Below are positions 59,746-64,000 of a stretch of DNA of 64,000 nt, in pieces. This stretch comes from an uncultured Acetobacteroides sp. (GTDB taxonomy: Bacteria; Bacteroidota; Bacteroidia; Bacteroidales; ZOR0009), in NCBI RefSeq assembly GCF_963678165.1, contig NZ_OY782755.1:3353996-3417995 (forward strand), read 5' to 3'. Every line of letters begins with the position of its first letter. Position 1 is the stretch's first letter. The translations under genes were made by a program, and so were the position numbers. The notes under the pieces were generated by a model that searched no databases, had not been told where the DNA came from, and worked only from the letters and a program-made list of their open reading frames with translations.

Positions 59746-61311
59746 ATGAGAAGAGAAGAACAGATCCATAAAATGGAGGATGCCAGCATTGTTTGGGACA
59801 TAGTAGTAATCGGTGGAGGAGCAACAGGCCTAGGTACTGCGCTCGATGCAGCACTCCGAGGATTAAAAGTTTTACTAATAGAACAAGCTGACTTTACAAA
59901 GGGAACATCAAGCCGAAGCACCAAGCTAGTACACGGAGGTGTACGATACCTGGCTCAGGGCGATGTTGCGCTGGTTCTTGAGGCATTGCACGAACGTGGA
60001 CTTCTACTCAAGAACGCCCCTCACCTCGTTAAGAATCAATCGTTCATCATTCCAAACTATCGTTGGTGGGAAGGTGCATTCTACACTATTGGACTTACGC
60101 TTTACGATATTCTTGCAGGAAGATTAAGCCTTGGAAGATCGGTTCATATCGGGAAAAAGAAGGCGATAAAAAATCTGCCTCTCCTTAAGCAAAGCAGCCT
60201 TTATGGCGGCGTAATCTACCACGACGGACAGTTTGACGACTCTCGCCTTGCCATCAATGTGGCTCAATCGTGCGTAGAGAACAGCGGATGCGTTGTAAAC
60301 TACGTAAAGGCAACCGGATTGACAAAGGACGCCAACGGAAAAATCTCCGGCGTTGAGGTGAAGGATCTCGAAAGCAATCGAAACCATACGGTAAAGGCGA
60401 AAAGCGTTGTTAATGCAACCGGGGTATTCGTAGATTCAATCATGCAGATGGACACCCCTGAGGCTAAAGATATGGTTCGCCCAAGTCAAGGCGTACACCT
60501 TGTACTAGACAGATCGTTCCTACAAAGCGACTACGCGCTGATGATCCCAAAGACCGACGACGGTCGCGTACTCTTTGCCGTACCTTGGCATAACCAAGTG
60601 GTAGTTGGAACAACCGACACCCTTCGCGAAAAGCCAGAACTAGAACCTCAAGCCCTTGAGCAGGAAATCGAGTTCATCCTCAATACAGCTGGAAGGTATT
60701 TGACCAAGAAGCCTACACGCAAAGATGTTCTTTCTATATTCGCAGGGCTTCGTCCGCTTGCTGCACCAAAGGGTGAAGGAAAGAATACCAAAGAAATTTC
60801 GCGTAGCCATAAGGTTATTGTATCTGATAGCGGTCTGATTACCATCACCGGAGGTAAATGGACTACCTTTAGAAAGATGGCAGAAGATGCTGTAGACACC
60901 GCCATCAAAAATGTAGGATTGATAGCAAACAAATGCGTCACCACGAAGTTTAAGATACATGGATACCGACCAAACCCCGACCTTAACAACCACATGTACG
61001 TATACGGCTCGGATATGGATCAGATCCTCGATTTGGAAAAACAAAATCCCGAATTCGCTGAAAAGCTCCATCCTAACCACGAGTATCGTGCATCGGAAGT
61101 TGTTTGGGCGGTACGCAGCGAAATGGCACGCACTGTAGAAGATGTTCTTGCCCGTAGGGTTAGAGTTCTCTTCCTCAACGCAAAGCTAAGCATCGAGATG
61201 GCGCCTAAGGTTGCACAAATCATGGCAAAGGAGCTGGGTAAAGACCAGCAGTGGATTGACGAGCAAGTAATTGCATACACAAAACTAGCAAATGGGTTTA
61301 TTGTGAGATAG
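59746..61311 (+). CDS. glpD: Glycerol-3-phosphate dehydrogenase, FAD type
   Basis: Oxidises glycerol 3-phosphate to dihydroxyacetone phosphate at the membrane. 521 residues: DIVVIGGGATGLGTALDAAL (FAD fold), TKGTSSRSTKLVHGGVRYLA, VVNATGVFVDSIMQMDTPEA, LFAVPWHNQVVVGTTDTL, ITGGKWTTFRKMAEDAVDT, and the C-terminal DAO_C domain. The first ATG gives MRREEQIHKMEDASI; Met10 is an alternative start. It is the first gene of the glycerol cluster. Confidence 0.96.
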   Translation: MRREEQIHKMEDASIVWDIVVIGGGATGLGTALDAALRGLKVLLIEQADFTKGTSSRSTKLVHGGVRYLAQGDVALVLEALHERGLLLKNAPHLVKNQSFIIPNYRWWEGAFYTIGLTLYDILAGRLSLGRSVHIGKKKAIKNLPLLKQSSLYGGVIYHDGQFDDSRLAINVAQSCVENSGCVVNYVKATGLTKDANGKISGVEVKDLESNRNHTVKAKSVVNATGVFVDSIMQMDTPEAKDMVRPSQGVHLVLDRSFLQSDYALMIPKTDDGRVLFAVPWHNQVVVGTTDTLREKPELEPQALEQEIEFILNTAGRYLTKKPTRKDVLSIFAGLRPLAAPKGEGKNTKEISRSHKVIVSDSGLITITGGKWTTFRKMAEDAVDTAIKNVGLIANKCVTTKFKIHGYRPNPDLNNHMYVYGSDMDQILDLEKQNPEFAEKLHPNHEYRASEVVWAVRSEMARTVEDVLARRVRVLFLNAKLSIEMAPKVAQIMAKELGKDQQWIDEQVIAYTKLANGFIVR

Positions 61312-61341
61312 TAACAACCAATATATAAAACGCACTTAACC

Positions 61342-62856
61342 ATGAGCAAGACAACAGAAAAGTACATCTTAGCCCTAGACCAAGGTACAACCAGTTCCAG
61401 GGCAATTATTTTCGAACATTCGGGCGAAATTAAGGCAGTATCGCAAAAGCCTTTTGAGCAAATCTTCCCCAAACCTGGCTGGGTTGAGCACGACCCAAAC
61501 GAGATTTGGTACACCCAGGCATCGGTTGCAGCCGAAGCTATCGCTAAGGCAGGACTTAATGGTACCGACATCGCGGCAATTGGTATTACCAACCAACGTG
61601 AAACTACCATTGTATGGGACCGCGAAACCGGGCTACCTATATATAATGCGATTGTCTGGCAGGATAGACGTACCGCAAAGTACTGCGACGAGCTAAAAGA
61701 GCAAGGCTTAGCTGCGAAGATCCAGGAAAAAACGGGGCTAGTTCTTGATGCCTACTTTTCTGCCACTAAGGTTAAGTGGATTCTCGACAACATCGACGGA
61801 GCACGCTCGAGAGCCGAAAAGGGCAAGCTCTGCTTCGGCACGGTGGACAGCTGGCTGATATGGAAATTCACCCAAGGTAAGGAGCACCTAACCGACGTAA
61901 CCAACGCTAGCCGGACCCTGCTATTCAACATCAACACGATGCAGTGGGATAAGGAGCTGATGGAGCTGTTTACCATTCCAGAAAGCATGTTACCCGAGGT
62001 TAAGTCGTGTAGCGAGGTGTACTGCGAGACAGCAACCACCCTTTTTGCAACACATATTCCTATTGCAGGTATTGCCGGCGACCAGCAGGCAGCTCTTTTC
62101 GGACAGCTTTGCCTACACGAAGGTATGGCAAAGAACACCTACGGAACCGGCTGCTTCCTGATGATGAACACCGGAAGCACCCCTGTAAAATCGAAAAACA
62201 ACCTACTCACCACCGTTGCATGGAAGATTAACGGACAAACCACCTACGCCCTCGAAGGTAGCGTATTCGTAGGTGGTGCAGCCATCCAGTGGCTTCGCGA
62301 CGGTGCAAAACTCATCAAAAACGCTTCGGAAACAGAGGCAATGGCTACCAGCGTAGAGGATAACGGAGGCGTATACTTTGTTCCTGCACTTACCGGACTT
62401 GGCGCTCCCTACTGGGATCAGTACGCCCGCGGAACCATGGTGGGCATCACCCGCGGCACCTCGCGCGAGCACATGGTACGCGCAGCGCTAGAGGCTATTG
62501 ACTTCCAAGTTTACGATGTACTAGAGGCTATGGAGCACGACTCGGGCAAAAAATCGCACGAGCTACGCGTTGATGGTGGCGCTGTTGCCAACAACTTCCT
62601 AATGCAGTTCCAAGCAGACATCTTTAAAGGCAAGGTTATCCGTCCGAAAGTACTAGAAACAACCGCACTTGGAGCAGCCTACTTGGCTGGTCTTGCAGTC
62701 GGCTTCTGGAATAGCACCGACGACCTGCAAAAGCAGTGGTCTATCGATAAGGTATTCGAGCCCAAAATGGAAAAGACTCGCGTAGAGAAGTACCTTAAGC
62801 AGTGGCACAAGGCCGTTGAGCGCGCTCAGAGCTGGATTGACCAGAACGAAGAATAG
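61342..62856 (+). CDS. glpK: Glycerol kinase
   Basis: Phosphorylates glycerol with ATP. 504 residues of the FGGY family: [86 protein letters not shown] and the C-terminal [20 protein letters not shown]. It begins 30 bases after glpD ends and is co-transcribed with it. Confidence 0.98.
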   Translation: MSKTTEKYILALDQGTTSSRAIIFEHSGEIKAVSQKPFEQIFPKPGWVEHDPNEIWYTQASVAAEAIAKAGLNGTDIAAIGITNQRETTIVWDRETGLPIYNAIVWQDRRTAKYCDELKEQGLAAKIQEKTGLVLDAYFSATKVKWILDNIDGARSRAEKGKLCFGTVDSWLIWKFTQGKEHLTDVTNASRTLLFNINTMQWDKELMELFTIPESMLPEVKSCSEVYCETATTLFATHIPIAGIAGDQQAALFGQLCLHEGMAKNTYGTGCFLMMNTGSTPVKSKNNLLTTVAWKINGQTTYALEGSVFVGGAAIQWLRDGAKLIKNASETEAMATSVEDNGGVYFVPALTGLGAPYWDQYARGTMVGITRGTSREHMVRAALEAIDFQVYDVLEAMEHDSGKKSHELRVDGGAVANNFLMQFQADIFKGKVIRPKVLETTALGAAYLAGLAVGFWNSTDDLQKQWSIDKVFEPKMEKTRVEKYLKQWHKAVERAQSWIDQNEE

Positions 62857-62886
62857 CAGAGTGCTTGCTGAGTATTTATAATTATA

Positions 62887-62930
62887 GGATTGCAGCCCGA
62901 TAAACAACACCTAAAAAAGGGCTGCAATCC
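62887..62930 (+). terminator. Hairpin between glpK and glpF
   Basis: A perfect 12-base-pair stem GGATTGCAGCCC / GGGCTGCAATCC with a 20-base loop, followed by CTTTCAAATC and TTTTT a few bases later. It may be a partial terminator or a processing signal that sets glpF expression lower, or protects upstream mRNA. Confidence 0.65.
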
Positions 62931-62961
62931 CTTTCAAATCTAACTTTTTAATTTCGAGAAC

Positions 62962-63693
62962 ATGAACGCATTTACCGCAGAATTCTTAGGCACCATGCTC
63001 CTTATTTTAATGGGTTGTGGAGTAGTTGCCAACGTCATCCTAAAGGGAACAAAAGGCAATGGAAGTGGCTGGATTGTAATAACCACAGGATGGGCATTGG
63101 GCGTATTTATCGGCGTTACCGTTGCCGGTCCCTATAGCGGAGCCCACCTCAACCCTGCCGTAACTATCTCCCTAGCCATCGCCGGCAAGTTTGCATGGGC
63201 AAGTGTACCAGCTTACATCGGAGCACAAATGCTAGGTGCCGCTACTGGTGCCTTCCTGATATGGCTATCCTACAACGATCACTTCAACCAAACGGAAGAT
63301 AAGGCAACCAAGCTAGCCGTATTCAGCACGGGTCCTGCCATCCGCAACTATCCGCTCAACTTCATCTGCGAGGTTATCGGAACATTTGCGCTGCTGTTTG
63401 TCATCCTATTCTTCACGGATGCTAAGATTCAGGATGCCACTGGTACAACAATCGGTTTAGGCTCGCTAGGTGCTATTCCTGTAGCATTCCTGGTTTGGGT
63501 AATTGGCCTTTCGCTAGGTGGAACTACCGGCTACGCCATCAACCCAGCGCGCGACCTTGGCCCACGTATCATGCACGCCATCCTTCCTATGAAGAATAAG
63601 GGAGGTAGCGATTGGGCATACTCTTGGATTCCTGTTATTGCGCCTATTACAGGTGGAACGCTAGCAGCAGCTTTATACCTGTTCTTGGTATAG
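62962..63693 (+). CDS. glpF: Glycerol uptake facilitator (MIP/aquaglyceroporin)
   Basis: A six-helix channel for passive glycerol entry. 243 residues with both half-helix motifs SGAHLNPAVTISLAIAGKF and GYAINPARDLGPRIMHAIL. The Asp after NPAR (NPARD) is typical of glycerol-conducting members rather than water-only aquaporins. Third gene in the glycerol cluster. Confidence 0.96.
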   Translation: MNAFTAEFLGTMLLILMGCGVVANVILKGTKGNGSGWIVITTGWALGVFIGVTVAGPYSGAHLNPAVTISLAIAGKFAWASVPAYIGAQMLGAATGAFLIWLSYNDHFNQTEDKATKLAVFSTGPAIRNYPLNFICEVIGTFALLFVILFFTDAKIQDATGTTIGLGSLGAIPVAFLVWVIGLSLGGTTGYAINPARDLGPRIMHAILPMKNKGGSDWAYSWIPVIAPITGGTLAAALYLFLV

Positions 63694-63716
63694 CGAACAA
63701 TATAATGGGTGGGTAA

Positions 63717-63745
63717 ACCTGACAGGTTTTGAAAACCTGTCAGGT
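63717..63745. repeat. 29-bp perfect palindrome after glpF
   Basis: Two 14-base arms (ACCTGACAGGTTTT / AAAACCTGTCAGGT) around a single G. Each arm contains a smaller palindrome (ACCTGACAGGT). Such palindromes are common between Bacteroidota genes; here it probably also ends the glycerol transcript. Confidence 0.75.
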
Positions 63746-63826
63746 CTAATAAACCGACATTTTACCACCATCCACCAAAGACCTCGGCTTTTGAATGCAG
63801 ATTTTCACACGACAAACATTAACCCT

Positions 63827-64000
63827 ATGAGACTATTTAAATCGACCATACTAGCGGTAGGAATGCTATCGGCATTCCCGTTCGCACAAGCACAAGATAC
63901 GCCTGCGAAGGGCTCGATCGACATGCACCTTCAGGTTAAGAACATGCACCTTTGGAGAGGCTACGCCGTTACCGATGCACCAATGACCGCGCTCGATGTT
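63827..64000 (+). CDS. Exported protein, N-terminal part (probable outer-membrane beta-barrel)
   Basis: 58 residues before the window ends. A signal peptide (MRLFKSTILAVGMLSAFPFA, then QAQDT) is followed by SIDMHLQVKNMHLWRGYAVT, whose LWRGY pattern resembles the first strand of TorF-type putative porins. A gene of this sort directly after glpF suggests an outer-membrane protein linked to glycerol or glycerophosphodiester use, but only the N terminus is visible. Confidence 0.65.
   Translation, partial: MRLFKSTILAVGMLSAFPFAQAQDTPAKGSIDMHLQVKNMHLWRGYAVTDAPMTALDV

Overview
The window is chromosomal DNA of a member of the Bacteroidota, most likely an anaerobic or fermentative Bacteroidales-type organism. 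The evidence is a short RpoD lacking region 1.1, -7 promoter boxes of the form TAnnTTTG, Rho with a long N-terminal insertion, a FecI/FecR sigma/anti-sigma pair, a hybrid-length propeller histidine kinase with a LytTR regulator, a homodimeric pyruvate:ferredoxin oxidoreductase, and a tmRNA with tag GENSYALAA. No rRNA, tRNA, CRISPR array, transposase or prophage was found.

Layout. 1-11.3 kb: peptide deformylase (cut by the window edge), ruvX, a two-component pair, nifJ, rho and the primary sigma factor. 11.3-18.3 kb: rpe, ssrA (tmRNA), a 21-bp repeat array, rlmB, an ECF-like sigma factor, mltG and murB. 18.5-26 kb: a NYN-cold-shock fusion, an ECF sigma/FecR cluster with two CarboxypepD_reg-type surface proteins, a 42-bp array and a DUF6261-like gene in G+C-rich DNA. 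26-37 kb: comEC, carAB, mgsA, mnmD and a sigma-54 activator. 37-42 kb: a zinc/manganese-type ABC importer and lpd. 42-50 kb is the accessory part: a second 21-bp array, a Bacteroidota orphan protein, an A+T-rich patch with a membrane-protein gene split by an in-frame TGA, small membrane proteins, dispersed repeats, an MITE-like inverted repeat and a HigBA-type toxin-antitoxin pair. 50-57 kb: an LTA-synthase-like phosphotransferase, msrB, an alpha-galactosidase, a small ferredoxin, an FGE-fold lipoprotein, a cREC-like protein and cytochrome b561. 57.6-64 kb: lrgAB and a complete glycerol module (DeoR-family regulator, glpD, glpK, glpF) followed by the start of an outer-membrane protein gene.

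Genes that work together: the kinase at 1442 and regulator at 690; carA and carB; the ABC substrate-binding, ATPase and permease genes (37414-39901, overlapping stops and starts); the sigma factor, FecR and STN proteins; toxin and antitoxin; lrgA and lrgB; and the divergent DeoR regulator with glpDKF.

The most unusual feature is a set of three intergenic arrays (12744-12953, 24605-24898, 42390-42683). Their sequences are unrelated, but all are built on a strict 21-bp (or 2 x 21 = 42-bp) period, and each unit carries a small inverted repeat whose arm sequences change while often staying complementary. Two of the three lie beside genes for uncharacterised Bacteroidota-specific helical proteins (25018-25752 and 42780-43526). 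I cannot assign a known function to them. All family assignments come from recognising motifs by eye; no database search was run.
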